Below, one piece after another: positions 16,690 through 23,659 of a DNA stretch of 64,000 bases (its first letter is position 1; each line of letters starts with the position of its first letter). Source of the stretch: Jeongeupia sp. USM3 (GTDB lineage Bacteria; Pseudomonadota; Gammaproteobacteria; Burkholderiales; Chitinibacteraceae); assembly GCF_001808185.1 (NCBI RefSeq), contig NZ_CP017668.1:1364001-1428000 (forward strand), in the 5' to 3' direction. Both the position numbers and the translations under genes were made by a program. Below the pieces are notes generated by a model. It was given only the letters and a program-made list of their open reading frames with translations, was not told where the DNA came from and ran no database searches.

Positions 16690-17252
16690 TCACACCACCG
16701 CCAAATGCCGGCACGCCTCTTCGCGTGCCCGTTGCAACTCGGCCATTGCCTCGTCGATTTCCTTTACCGTCCGCTGGGCGTTGTTCGGCGTGACGCGCTG
16801 GGCAAGCTCGGCCACTGCGGCGTGCGCCTCCCCCCCTCCTTCACCACCCGCACCAGCAGCTCGCGCAGATCAATCGCGTCCGGCTCGGCCTGCAGCGACA
16901 CCGTCAGCCCCACGCCGGCCAGCAGCTCGTTCGCCAGCCAGTGCCGCAGATCCAGCGGCAGCGCCGCCATCACCGTGCGCAGCAGGTTGGCCGGCATCAG
17001 CGTCGTATCCTTGGTCTGGTCATCCAGCCAGCGCATCACCCGCTCGGCATTGGTCTTCATCACCCGGGCCGGATCGCCATCGCGCGAGAAATCCACGCCC
17101 GTCAGGCGGTCCAGCCCATCGCGGTAATGCACCTCGACCAGCGCCTGCACCAGCGTCGCGTGCTTCCAGCCCTCGCGCTGGGCCCACAGCTGCAGCGCAT
17201 CACGCACCGCACCAATCACGGTTTTCTGAGGACGATGACGCATGAATGTCAT
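16690..17252 (-). CDS. ydaT: YdaT-like regulator, apparently frameshifted
   Basis: The zero frame gives 162 residues with VIGAVRDALQLWAQREGWKH, TNAERVMRWLDDQTKD and MPANLLRTVMAALPLDLRHWL, the pattern of YdaT/CII-like proteins paired with YdaS in Rac-type prophages. At a run of seven G on the coding strand (16830-16836) the frame degenerates. Shifting by -1 restores an excellent coiled-coil ending (HAAVAELAQRV..., EIDEAMAELQRAREE) that stops at 16690, giving about 187 residues. Causes could be a one-base deletion, a sequencing error or programmed slippage. YdaT in Rac affects cell division and acts as an early regulator. Confidence 0.72.
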
Positions 17253-17376
17253 GGGTTTAGCCCCTATCTTTGCGTTGCCGGCACAGACCGGCCAGCGGAA
17301 TAAAAAGCGCCGGGCAGGCCGGCGAAAGCCGTGGCGAGGTCAGCGTCACGGCGGAGGAAGAACGTAAAGGGAAGGA

Positions 17377-17613
17377 TCAAGCCGCATCCCCACGAGAACC
17401 AGATGCACGCAGGTAGGCCCAATCAACGTCGGGTCGCAACTCTTCACACGTCACCGCGCGCGACGTCGCTTTCTCGATCTCGATCGCCAGCCCCTCGCCG
17501 CAACGCTTACGCCCTGCACAGAGGTGACCGATGTACGCAGCACTCGTACCCAGCGAATTCGCAAGCGCATCGGCCCTTCCGGGCCGGGCCTTAATCCAGT
17601 CTCGTAGATTCAT
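17377..17613 (-). CDS. ydaS: YdaS-like Cro-type repressor
   Basis: A 78-residue helix-turn-helix protein: MNLRDWIKARPGRADALANS, then LGTSAAYIGHLCAGRKRCGEGLAIEIEKAT. This is the YdaS family, the Cro-like partner of a CI-type repressor in Rac-like immunity regions. It is divergent from the S24 repressor. A promoter TTGTTT-N17-TAATCT on the minus strand ends six bases before the ATG, so the transcript is likely to be leaderless. The -10 overlaps the first operator, which fits direct repression. Confidence 0.85.
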   Translation of the reverse strand: MNLRDWIKARPGRADALANSLGTSAAYIGHLCAGRKRCGEGLAIEIEKATSRAVTCEELRPDVDWAYLRASGSRGDAA

Positions 17614-17619
17614 TCCGCG

Positions 17620-17648
17620 AGATTACCAAATGGTAAATAACAAAACAA
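17620..17648 (-). promoter_or_regulatory. ydaS promoter
   Basis: Read on the minus strand: TTGTTT, 17-bp spacer, TAATCT. The expected transcription start coincides with the A of the ydaS ATG. The spacer and -10 contain the palindromic operator. Confidence 0.6.
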
Positions 17649-17676
17649 CACCACGCGGTAATTTACCTGCGGGTAG
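17623..17676. promoter_or_regulatory. Three tandem repressor operators (immunity region)
   Basis: Sites of the form TTACC-N4-GGTAA: TTACCAAATGGTAA (17623-17636, perfect arms), a degenerate ACACCACGCGGTAA (17648-17661) and TTACCTGCGGGTAG (17663-17676, one mismatch). Centres are 25 and 15 bp apart. They lie between ydaS and the repressor start, like OR1-OR3 in lambda. The same motif recurs at the left promoter. Confidence 0.8.
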
Positions 17677-17698
17677 CCGCAAGATTGAATCAGCCCGC

Positions 17699-18409
17699 AT
17701 GGAGATAGCCGAAATCAGGCGCAGGAATCTGCGTCAGCTCATCCGCAGTCGCTTCGACGGCACCGCCGCCAACCTCGCCCAGCTCATCGGGCGACAACCC
17801 GGCTACGTCTCGCGATTGCTGACAGAAAACGAAGACCACCGCCGCAACTTGGGCGAGAAGCTGGCGCGAGACATAGAGGCGCAATGCGGGCTACCGACCG
17901 GCTGGCTCGATCACGAGAACGATCAAGTACCACCCGTCGCACCTGCCACCATCACCCCACCACCCGTCCCGCTCATCCAGCGCGACCTCTGCCGCTTCAA
18001 GGTCTACAGCCTCGAGGCCAGTGCCGGCGCGGGGCTCGCCAATGGCGAAGCCGAGCTGCTCGGCGCGCTCGAATTCCTGCCGGCCGACGCCGAAGCCATC
18101 ATCGGCACGCGCAACGATCAGGACATCATCATCGTCCGCGCCAAGGGCGACAGCATGACGCCCACCATCACCAGCGGTGACGCCCTGTTCATCGACCCGC
18201 GCGTCAGCTACTTCGCCGGTGACGGCATCTACATCATCGTCATCGACGGCCTGGCCATGATCAAACGCCTGCAACTGGTCGGCCCCGGCCGCTACAAGGT
18301 CTGCAGCGACAACCAGCTGTACCACCCCTACGAGATCAACAGCGACGAGATGCACATCACCGCCCGCGTGCTGAAATCGCTGCCGTTTTCGCTCAAGGAT
18401 TTCGCATGA
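17699..18409 (+). CDS. CI-like phage repressor, HTH plus S24 peptidase
   Basis: A 236-residue lysogeny repressor. An N-terminal helix-turn-helix (NLRQLIRSRFDGTAANLAQLIGRQPGYVSRLL) is followed by a linker and an S24/LexA-type domain with KGDSMTPTI (catalytic Ser about 152) and MIKRLQ (catalytic Lys about 189). The autocleavage site should be near EASAGAG, where AG follows a Gly. This means SOS/RecA induction is likely. I chose the ATG before EIAEIRRRN because the HTH begins there; an ATG at 17630 inside the first operator is an alternative. Confidence 0.88.
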   Translation: MEIAEIRRRNLRQLIRSRFDGTAANLAQLIGRQPGYVSRLLTENEDHRRNLGEKLARDIEAQCGLPTGWLDHENDQVPPVAPATITPPPVPLIQRDLCRFKVYSLEASAGAGLANGEAELLGALEFLPADAEAIIGTRNDQDIIIVRAKGDSMTPTITSGDALFIDPRVSYFAGDGIYIIVIDGLAMIKRLQLVGPGRYKVCSDNQLYHPYEINSDEMHITARVLKSLPFSLKDFA

Positions 18410-18453
18410 GCAAATCCTGCCGTTGACGCCTATATATCAAACTAGGTATTTTC

Positions 18454-18867
18454 GTGAACTTGCTCATCCACCCGAACGCGCAAAACGACATCCGTGCATT
18501 GCTCGCGGCAGACGTCAACGGCGTCGGCAAGCTCCTGGCACTGCTGTCAGCCATTCGGGCAGACCCCGCGCTGATCGACCGCCTCAACATTCAGGGCGAG
18601 GATATCGAACTGGATGAGCTGGGCAAGGTCAACGCCCTCAAGATGCAAGCCGTGAAAAAGATTGCCGATATCTGGCGACTCAAGGCTTGGGATAGCGGCA
18701 ACGCCGCCATACCCTACCGGCTGTTGTACGGTTTTTTCCCGGCCGGGCAGTACCGCCGAGCGCCGCAGATCCACATACTGGCCGCCGCAGCAAGGAACGC
18801 ATACAACTATGAGCCCGACCACCACCTCACCCGCCGCGTGCTGGCCGACTACCGCGATCTGGTTTAA
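18454..18867 (+). CDS. HigB-like toxin of a type II toxin-antitoxin pair
   Basis: A 137-residue protein from a GTG start. It has KKIADIWRLKAWDSGNAAIPYRLLYGFF and PQIHILAAAARNAYNYEPDH, in keeping with RelE/HigB-fold mRNA interferases (phage Gp49-like subgroup), although the N-terminal part is atypical. The following gene encodes a helix-turn-helix antitoxin in the toxin-first order usual for higBA. An AT-rich CCTATATATCAAACTAGG palindrome just ahead could be the autoregulatory operator. Toxin activity is inferred. Confidence 0.65.
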   Translation: MNLLIHPNAQNDIRALLAADVNGVGKLLALLSAIRADPALIDRLNIQGEDIELDELGKVNALKMQAVKKIADIWRLKAWDSGNAAIPYRLLYGFFPAGQYRRAPQIHILAAAARNAYNYEPDHHLTRRVLADYRDLV

Positions 18868-19273
18868 CACCCCGATCAGCACCGCCACCGCCACCGGCTC
18901 CCGGCCCATTCACGTCGTTCACGTTGCGCCGAAGGCCACGCAAAGTGCGGATATCGACGACTTCATCAGCCAGCTATGCACGGAAGACCCGCGACTGGAT
19001 GCGGCCATCTCGGAAGGCACAAAATGGGTTGGTGAAACCTTCTACGCCGATCAGCCCGATTCGATCAAAAAACGCCGCATGGCCGCGGGGCTGACCCAAG
19101 CCCAGCTCGCCAAGCGGATGGATACCAGCCAGTCGTACGTCGCCAAATTGGAAAACAGCGATATCGAACCGGGCTTCGACGTCATCCGGCGCCTGAGCGC
19201 TGCACTGTCCCTACAGCCCGAACAGGCTTTCAGCCTGCTCTATGCCAACAACGAGATGAAGCGCCATGGTTGA
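18809..19273 (+). CDS. HigA-like XRE antitoxin
   Basis: A 154-residue protein whose last 65 residues form an XRE-type helix-turn-helix: KKRRMAAGLTQAQLAKRMDT, SQSYVAKLENS, RRLSAALSL. The start overlaps the toxin by 59 nt; the first 40 residues look like a shadow of the toxin frame, so a shorter start near residue 35-45 is possible, but no good ribosome binding site decides it. The stop overlaps the next gene by 8 nt. It should bind the toxin and repress the shared promoter. Confidence 0.7.
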   Translation: MSPTTTSPAACWPTTAIWFNTPISTATATGSRPIHVVHVAPKATQSADIDDFISQLCTEDPRLDAAISEGTKWVGETFYADQPDSIKKRRMAAGLTQAQLAKRMDTSQSYVAKLENSDIEPGFDVIRRLSAALSLQPEQAFSLLYANNEMKRHG

Positions 19274-19715
19274 TCGCCTGCAATCACACTCGATTTTTTG
19301 TGACGACATCCGCCATGAGGTGAACGGCAAAACCACGCTGGTCGGCTGCTACGCCGGTGTGATGTACGTCCAAGCCTTCCCGGCGCTGCTCGCCAGACTC
19401 TGCATCCTCAACCAGGTCGTTATTCCGCTCGCTTCCGAGGCGAAAGGCACAGTATCGATCACGATCATGAAAGAGGATGAAACACTCGCCCGCACCGAAA
19501 TGCAGGTGACGGAAATTTTTAAAGCCGCACAAGACAATCCAGCCACACCGGAAGAATCAACCTTCGCTGAAATGCAAAGCGCCACGGAGTTCTCGCCGTT
19601 GGCGATCGAAAAGCCCTGCCTGCTACAGGTCATCACTGCAACCGATGACGGCATCATCGGCCGCAGCCGATTACGCATATTGCAAATGCCCACCGCGCCA
19701 GCCGGCGCTCAGTAA
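19266..19715 (+). CDS. DUF6941 family protein
   Basis: A 149-residue protein starting with SHSIFCDDIRHEVNGKTTLVGCYAGVMYV, typical of DUF6941, whose members share a CDDIR...E...GK.SLIG.Y pattern. These small beta-rich proteins occur in many prophages and islands with no known function. It is translationally coupled to the antitoxin by an 8-nt overlap and is followed by its own terminator, which suggests that the toxin, antitoxin and this gene form a short operon. Confidence 0.7.
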   Translation: MVDRLQSHSIFCDDIRHEVNGKTTLVGCYAGVMYVQAFPALLARLCILNQVVIPLASEAKGTVSITIMKEDETLARTEMQVTEIFKAAQDNPATPEESTFAEMQSATEFSPLAIEKPCLLQVITATDDGIIGRSRLRILQMPTAPAGAQ

Positions 19716-19727
19716 CATCAGCCCCCA

Positions 19728-19753
19728 CCCGCCACCCGGCGGGTTTTCTTTTG
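19728..19753 (+). terminator. Intrinsic terminator after DUF6941
   Basis: Perfect 7-bp stem ACCCGCC / GGCGGGT with a 4-nt loop, followed by TTTTCTTTT on the plus strand. It closes the toxin-antitoxin-DUF6941 unit. Confidence 0.88.
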
Positions 19754-19806
19754 CCGCTTGTCGGGGTAAATTTCTCTACGATTTCAAAAACATACGGAGG
19801 AAGAAA

Positions 19807-20439
19807 ATGAGCACCGCCGACATTGCTATCCAACGAGCTAGCGAACACCACAACCTGAAAAAAGCCACCGAACACCTGCTCGGGCTCTGTACCGGCCTCG
19901 TTGCCGACCAACACCTCAACGACACCGAAATCCAGTTTCTTGCCACTTGGATCAAGCAACACCCGGATGTCACAGCGGGCTGGCCCGGCAAGACCATCGC
20001 CCGCCGGATCACCGAGATTACCCGCGACGGCATCATCACCGACGAAGAACGGGCCGACCTGTTGATCACACTCAACAGCGTCTGCGGCAACGACTTTGCC
20101 GAGACCGGCAGTACCGACGCCAATGTCGTCACCCTGCCCTATGACGACGACCCGCACGTGTTGTTTTCAGGCCGCAGTTTCTGCCTGACCGGCCGCTTCT
20201 TTCACGGCACGCGCAACGCGTGTGAAAAGGCACTCAGCGCGCTGGGCGGCATCCCGCGCGACAACGTCGTCAAGGATCTTGATTACCTCGTCGTCGGCAG
20301 CCTGATTTCGGATGACTGGGCGCACACGCCCTACGGCCGCAAGATCGAGCTCGCCATGCGCTACATCGAGCAAGGCGAAGGCATTGCGCTGATCAGCGAA
20401 CAGCAATGGAGCGAAGCGCTTGGCAGGCTACAAGCCTGA
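19807..20439 (+). CDS. TerB-like plus BRCT domain protein
   Basis: A 210-residue protein with GGAGGAAGAAA ideally placed before the ATG. The N-terminal part (LLGLCTGLVADQHLNDTEIQFL, TRDGIITDEERADLLITL) resembles a TerB-like helical bundle. The C-terminal 90 residues form a BRCT domain as in NAD-dependent DNA ligase: VLFSGRSFCLTGRF, LGGIPRDNVVKDLDYLVVG. Such proteins are common prophage cargo and probably bind DNA ends or nicks. It is paired with a HIRAN-like gene 21 nt downstream. Confidence 0.78.
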   Translation: MSTADIAIQRASEHHNLKKATEHLLGLCTGLVADQHLNDTEIQFLATWIKQHPDVTAGWPGKTIARRITEITRDGIITDEERADLLITLNSVCGNDFAETGSTDANVVTLPYDDDPHVLFSGRSFCLTGRFFHGTRNACEKALSALGGIPRDNVVKDLDYLVVGSLISDDWAHTPYGRKIELAMRYIEQGEGIALISEQQWSEALGRLQA

Positions 20440-20460
20440 TTTCACACTTGGAGACCATAG

Positions 20461-20886
20461 ATGGGTTTTTTCTCTGCACTCGCCGCCGCGCTAACCCCTA
20501 AACCGATTCTCGCCACCGCCGATCGCAAACAGGGCGCGGCCTTCGCGGCCGACATCCCCGGTCCGGGCGGTTACAATTTCGAGGTCATCGGCGAATCGAA
20601 ATACCAAAACCGCTTCCGCGCCAACTTGCCCGACGAGTTCACCAAGCCGGCCGCCGTCCGTTGCTATGTTGTGGCCCGACTCGAGATCGACGACGACCCC
20701 GACGCCCAAAACCACATCATCGTCAAATTGGGATACTCGCCGGTCGGGCACATCCCTGAAGAGGACGTCCGCAGCGTTCGCCAGATGATCAAGCAGCATG
20801 GCCGCGGACAAACGGCGGCAAGCTGCCGCGCCGTTGTCGTGAAGCGGAATGGCAGCTACGGCATCTGGCTCGATCTATCGGATTAA
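20461..20886 (+). CDS. HIRAN-like domain protein
   Basis: A 141-residue protein. The segment YNFEVIGESKYQ, then LEIDDDPDAQNHIIVKLGYSPVGHIPEED, matches the HIRAN pattern (F.V.GES.Y, DP.NP.D.NAV.V...VGYLP.E), a domain that binds DNA ends or 3'-OH in repair enzymes. TTGGAGACCAT precedes the start closely. Its pairing with the BRCT gene suggests a two-gene DNA-transaction cassette. The domain call is from pattern resemblance and moderate in strength. Confidence 0.55.
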   Translation: MGFFSALAAALTPKPILATADRKQGAAFAADIPGPGGYNFEVIGESKYQNRFRANLPDEFTKPAAVRCYVVARLEIDDDPDAQNHIIVKLGYSPVGHIPEEDVRSVRQMIKQHGRGQTAASCRAVVVKRNGSYGIWLDLSD

Positions 20887-20900
20887 CTGCCTCCCACCCA

Positions 20901-20925
20901 GCCCGCCACCCCGGCGGGCTTTTTT
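20901..20925 (+). terminator. Strong intrinsic terminator after the BRCT/HIRAN pair
   Basis: Perfect GCCCGCC / GGCGGGC stem with a 5-nt loop, followed by TTTTTT. It isolates the preceding transcript from the repressor-controlled promoter immediately downstream. Confidence 0.92.
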
Positions 20926-20937
20926 GCGACAAAATAT

Positions 20938-20979
20938 TTACCATTTGGTATTGACCACAACCTTACCTATTGGTAACTT
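20938..20979 (+). promoter_or_regulatory. Repressor-controlled early (left-type) promoter with two operators
   Basis: A promoter TTGACC-N17-TAACTT is bracketed by TTACCATTTGGTAT (20938-20951, abutting the -35) and TTACCTATTGGTAA (20963-20976, overlapping the -10). Operator centres are 25 bp apart, the same spacing as the first two sites at the immunity region. This should be the CI-repressed promoter of the downstream accessory/integrase operon. Confidence 0.78.
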
Positions 20980-20996
20980 TCAGCCCACACCACCCA

Positions 20997-21048
20997 GCGC
21001 AGCAGGTGCCCGGGCCGGTGAGCAACACACGTAAACCACCTGCTGCGC
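20997..21048 (+). repeat. Leader inverted repeat in the 5' untranslated region
   Basis: A perfect 12-bp inverted repeat (GCGCAGCAGGTG / CACCTGCTGCGC) flanks a 28-nt loop, about 10-60 nt after the predicted transcription start. It would form a stable RNA stem ahead of the first gene. It has no T-tract and so is not a terminator; a role in antitermination, mRNA stability or control of the first gene is possible. Confidence 0.65.
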
Positions 21049-21084
21049 ACCCATCGGCTAGACGGCCGGCAAGGATGCGCAATC

Positions 21085-21510
21085 ATGGATGCACCACTCG
21101 ATCAGGCGGCCGTCGCCGCCCTCACCACACCATTGCTGTTCGATCGCACCGCCCAGCAGCTCCGCTCCGATCACCAGACCGAGCGCCGTTCGCTGGACGA
21201 CGCCCGCGCACTGATCAATGCAGTTGAAGCAGTGGCCGCCCGGTTCAATTGCGTTGGTGGCGTCACCGCCACTGCGAAGGCCAGCGTGTACGGCACTACG
21301 ACAGGAGTCTTCATTGACGTAGCAGGCAGCCGGGATGCCATCGAGCACGCGATCGACTCCGTCATGAACGACACGGCGCCAAGCCCTTGGAACCACGTCC
21401 ACCGCCTGAATTCCGCCAAAACCCAGGCCGAGTTTTTCGGCGTGGCCGGCAAGGACGGCACATTCAATGTTTACCCGACCTACACCGACGAGGTCACCCC
21501 CAATGCCTGA
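21085..21510 (+). CDS. Phage early protein, unknown function
   Basis: A 141-residue protein, first gene of the repressor-controlled operon. It is helical at the N-terminus (RSDHQTERRSLDDARALINAVEAV) and mixed alpha/beta afterwards (ATAKASVYGTTTGVFIDVAGSR). No signal peptide, membrane segment or recognised family. It overlaps the next gene by 8 nt. Being first, it is presumably the most strongly expressed upon induction. Confidence 0.6.
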   Translation: MDAPLDQAAVAALTTPLLFDRTAQQLRSDHQTERRSLDDARALINAVEAVAARFNCVGGVTATAKASVYGTTTGVFIDVAGSRDAIEHAIDSVMNDTAPSPWNHVHRLNSAKTQAEFFGVAGKDGTFNVYPTYTDEVTPNA

Positions 21511-21682
21511 CGCCACCGTCTACGCGCTGATGGTCGGCGATGGCCTGGTCGCCGATCTGATCGACCCGATCTGCGCCGCCGGCTACCGCATCAGCGGCAG
21601 CACCGACCCGCGCTTCTACATCCTGCAACGCGCCGCCACCCCGACCGGGACCGACGGCCACACCGAGCGAGCCGCCGCATGA
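21503..21682 (+). CDS. Small phage early protein, unknown
   Basis: A 59-residue product (MPDATVYALMVGDGLVADLI...) starting inside the end of the previous gene; its stop overlaps the next ATG by 4 nt. Composition is ordinary, with a compact alpha/beta look (AGYRISGSTDPRFYILQRA). No family recognised. Overlapping junctions on both sides support that it is translated. Confidence 0.55.
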   Translation: MPDATVYALMVGDGLVADLIDPICAAGYRISGSTDPRFYILQRAATPTGTDGHTERAAA

Positions 21683-21894
21683 GCTTCATCCTGCAAACCC
21701 TGACGACCATCGTCTGCATTTTTCTAGCGCTGGTGTGCTGCACCGCGGCCACCCAGCTGCCGCACCCGCTCGACAAGATCGGCGCCGGCCTTGCGCTGTG
21801 CGCGCTGCTGGCGATCTGGTCGGCCATCACGCAACTGCTTTGGGACCAAGCCGTGCAGACCACGCCGGACCTCGAGACGGAGGCCACCCAATGA
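21679..21894 (+). CDS. Small two-TM membrane protein
   Basis: A 71-residue protein with two hydrophobic helices, LQTLTTIVCIFLALVCCTAA and IGAGLALCALLAIWSAIT, and an acidic C-terminus. It overlaps both neighbours by 4 nt. Small membrane proteins in the early region of temperate phages often alter the host envelope or exclude other phages; that role is only suggested by type and place. Confidence 0.6.
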   Translation: MSFILQTLTTIVCIFLALVCCTAATQLPHPLDKIGAGLALCALLAIWSAITQLLWDQAVQTTPDLETEATQ

Positions 21895-22118
21895 TCAGCC
21901 GCGCCGAAGCCGCCCGCATGGCCGACAGCCCGTGGCGCAGCCGGGCCATGCTCGCCAAGACCAACGAGTACATGGACACCAACGCCGCGAACCGCGCCGC
22001 CGATCTGGCCGTGATCACCGCGCGCAATGCGGAGCTGGAGGCCCTGCGCCAGCGCCGCAGCGACCACCAGGCCGCCCGCGAGCTGCGCAGCGCCACGCGC
22101 GAGGCTTGGCAGCAATGA
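21891..22118 (+). CDS. Small Ala/Arg-rich helical protein, unknown
   Basis: A 75-residue product with a predicted long amphipathic helix in its second half (ADLAVITARNAELEALRQRR). It overlaps both neighbours by 4 nt. A coiled-coil-forming early protein with no assigned family. Confidence 0.5.
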   Translation: MISRAEAARMADSPWRSRAMLAKTNEYMDTNAANRAADLAVITARNAELEALRQRRSDHQAARELRSATREAWQQ

Positions 22119-22330
22119 GTCATCGAAACCAGCAACTACCGAAGCCAGCCCCACCCGCACCAATGCCGATCCGCAAAGCCAAGGATCTGACCGAGAGCGG
22201 CTGGTACTGGTGGCGCGCAAACCCGGCCATGAACTGGGACGTGATGCATATCCGCGATCCGCAGCGCCTGAGCTACGCGATTGATGCGGTCGAGTTCGTC
22301 GGCCCGCTCACGCCACCGCCCAGCAGGTAA
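22115..22330 (+). CDS. Small phage protein with ESGWYWWR motif, unknown
   Basis: A 71-residue product. After a Pro-rich N-terminus comes IRKAKDLTESGWYWWRANPA, reminiscent of short phage proteins with a beta-hairpin around GWYW. It overlaps the preceding gene by 4 nt and is 4 nt from the next start. No named family. Confidence 0.5.
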   Translation: MSHRNQQLPKPAPPAPMPIRKAKDLTESGWYWWRANPAMNWDVMHIRDPQRLSYAIDAVEFVGPLTPPPSR

Positions 22331-22334
22331 CGCG

Positions 22335-22619
22335 ATGCGCTACTTCCGCCGATTCCGCGCCCACCACTGCCGCTGCCGCCACTGCCAGACGCGCAAGAAA
22401 CTGCGCCGGCACCCGGACAACTACCTGATGCAGCCGGCCTGCCCGGTCTGCGCTCGCCGCGACTGGCGCGTCGACAACTGGATGATGCGCCGCGACACCC
22501 GCGCCATGGCCTGCCGCTGCGGCGGCTACTGGTTTCAGCACCGGCAGGGCTCGCTGGCCTGCCACTACAACGCCAACGGTACCGAGCGCGAATTCGAGCT
22601 CGAACCGATGGCCGCATGA
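22335..22619 (+). CDS. Cys-rich zinc-ribbon phage protein
   Basis: A strongly basic 94-residue protein with several Cys pairs: HHCRCRHCQTRKK, CPVCARRDW and CRCGGYW, plus a His-rich tail segment. Two treble-clef or zinc-ribbon knuckles are likely, implying nucleic-acid binding. It lies in the run of small early genes; no closer family is evident. Confidence 0.6.
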   Translation: MRYFRRFRAHHCRCRHCQTRKKLRRHPDNYLMQPACPVCARRDWRVDNWMMRRDTRAMACRCGGYWFQHRQGSLACHYNANGTEREFELEPMAA

Positions 22620-22632
22620 ACAAGGACAAAAC

Positions 22633-22779
22633 GTGACTTACCAGCAATACGCCGACCACCACCTCGAACCACGCCCGCCCTGCGACTGCGGCACCCCCGA
22701 TTGCCTGGGCGACGCACAGCAACACGGCGACTCCCGATACCCGGCCGACCTTGTTGAGAGCGACGGCGGTGAAGCATGA
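22633..22779 (+). CDS. Small CxC...C phage protein, GTG start
   Basis: A 48-residue frame starting with GTG, with AAGGACAAAAC just ahead. It contains PPCDCGTPDCLGD, a compact Cys cluster that could bind a metal, then an acidic end. The stop overlaps the next ATG (ATGA), consistent with translation. The short length makes the call tentative. Confidence 0.45.
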   Translation: MTYQQYADHHLEPRPPCDCGTPDCLGDAQQHGDSRYPADLVESDGGEA

Positions 22780-23051
22780 GCTCACCCAGCATTAAAAACG
22801 CTGCCATCGCCACGCTGGCCGAAATCGACACGGCCGAGTTTTCCAGCACCGACTACCGCGCTGCGCACCAACGGCTCTACCAGCATCCGATCAGCCAGCC
22901 CGCCGCCTGGTATCGCATTCAAACCCTCGAAAAGCTGGGACTGGTTGAGCCGATCCGCACCGAAAGAAGCAACCGCCACGGCCTACTGAAAATTTATCGC
23001 GAAACACGCACCCAACCCCGAAGTCAACCCACCCCGAGGACCACACCATGA
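22776..23051 (+). CDS. Small winged-helix-like protein
   Basis: A 91-residue protein resembling a winged helix-turn-helix: KNAAIATLAEIDTAEFSSTDYRAAHQRLYQHP, then WYRIQTLEKLGLVEPIRTER, an ending typical of a wHTH recognition helix plus wing. The C-terminal tail is basic and Thr/Pro-rich. It directly precedes the DUF1566 gene with a 4-nt overlap. A local regulator is possible; no family is certain. Confidence 0.55.
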   Translation: MSSPSIKNAAIATLAEIDTAEFSSTDYRAAHQRLYQHPISQPAAWYRIQTLEKLGLVEPIRTERSNRHGLLKIYRETRTQPRSQPTPRTTP

Positions 23052-23659
23052 CCGCAGTCGCAGCAACCAGCACCCTGATCCCGACCGAACCGGGCACCCC
23101 GTTTGAAGGCGGCTTCTTCGCCGGCCGCATCCGCGTCGGCGCCGCCGAGTACGCGCTGATCGTTGCACCCAAGGCCGAGGGCGAGCTGGAGGGCGCCTGG
23201 GGCAAGCGCGGCGAACGCGTCGACGGCGCCGACAACTGGAACGACGGCCACGCCAACACGCTGGCCATGGCCGCCGCCGGCAGCAAGATCGCCAAGCAGG
23301 CACTGGCGCTGACCATCAACGGCTTCGCAGATTGGCACATCCCCAGCCGCGACGAGCTCGAACTGATCTACCGGCACCTCAAGCCGACCACCGACGACAA
23401 CTACACCTATCGCAGCGGCGAGAACCCGAGCGCACTGCCGCCGACGCACGCGTACACCGAGACCAGCCCGGCACAGACCAGCGCCGAGGCGTTCAGGAAC
23501 GACGGCGCGGAGGCCATGGAAGAGGCCTGGTACTGGTCGTCGACGCAGTACTCGCCCTACACCGCGTGGTACCAGTACTTCGATGACGGCGATCAGAACA
23601 ACGTCGGCAAGGACAGCGAAGGTCGCGTTCGCGTCGTCCGCAAATTCCTCATCAATTAA
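23048..23659 (+). CDS. DUF1566 (C-type-lectin-fold) protein with candidate hypervariable C-terminus
   Basis: A 203-residue protein. The central HANTLAMAAAGSKIAKQAL, then GFADWHIPSRDELELIYRHL and ENPSALPPTHAYTETSPAQT segments match DUF1566/Lcl-type proteins, which adopt the C-type-lectin fold and are frequent targets of diversity-generating retroelements. The last 40 residues (WYWSSTQYSPYTAWYQYFDD onward, ending RVRVVRKF) align with the copy just downstream and differ only at scattered surface-type positions. No signal peptide. It probably binds a ligand; what it binds, and why it lies among early rather than tail genes, is unknown. Confidence 0.8.
   Translation: MTAVAATSTLIPTEPGTPFEGGFFAGRIRVGAAEYALIVAPKAEGELEGAWGKRGERVDGADNWNDGHANTLAMAAAGSKIAKQALALTINGFADWHIPSRDELELIYRHLKPTTDDNYTYRSGENPSALPPTHAYTETSPAQTSAEAFRNDGAEAMEEAWYWSSTQYSPYTAWYQYFDDGDQNNVGKDSEGRVRVVRKFLIN
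23540..23641 (+). repeat. Candidate DGR-type variable repeat 1
   Basis: This 102-nt block in the upstream DUF1566 gene matches 23911-24012 at 88 of 102 positions. All 14 differences fall in codon positions 1 or 2 of nine codons ending in C or T; the other 25 codons are identical to the base. Sequence just upstream of the block has diverged freely, including silent changes. Confidence 0.7.

Noticed and set aside
16016..16714. A 232-codon minus-strand frame covering the 2TM gene
   Set aside because: The plus-strand gene has a ribosome binding site and membrane helices; the minus frame is Gly/Val/Ala-rich with no pattern.
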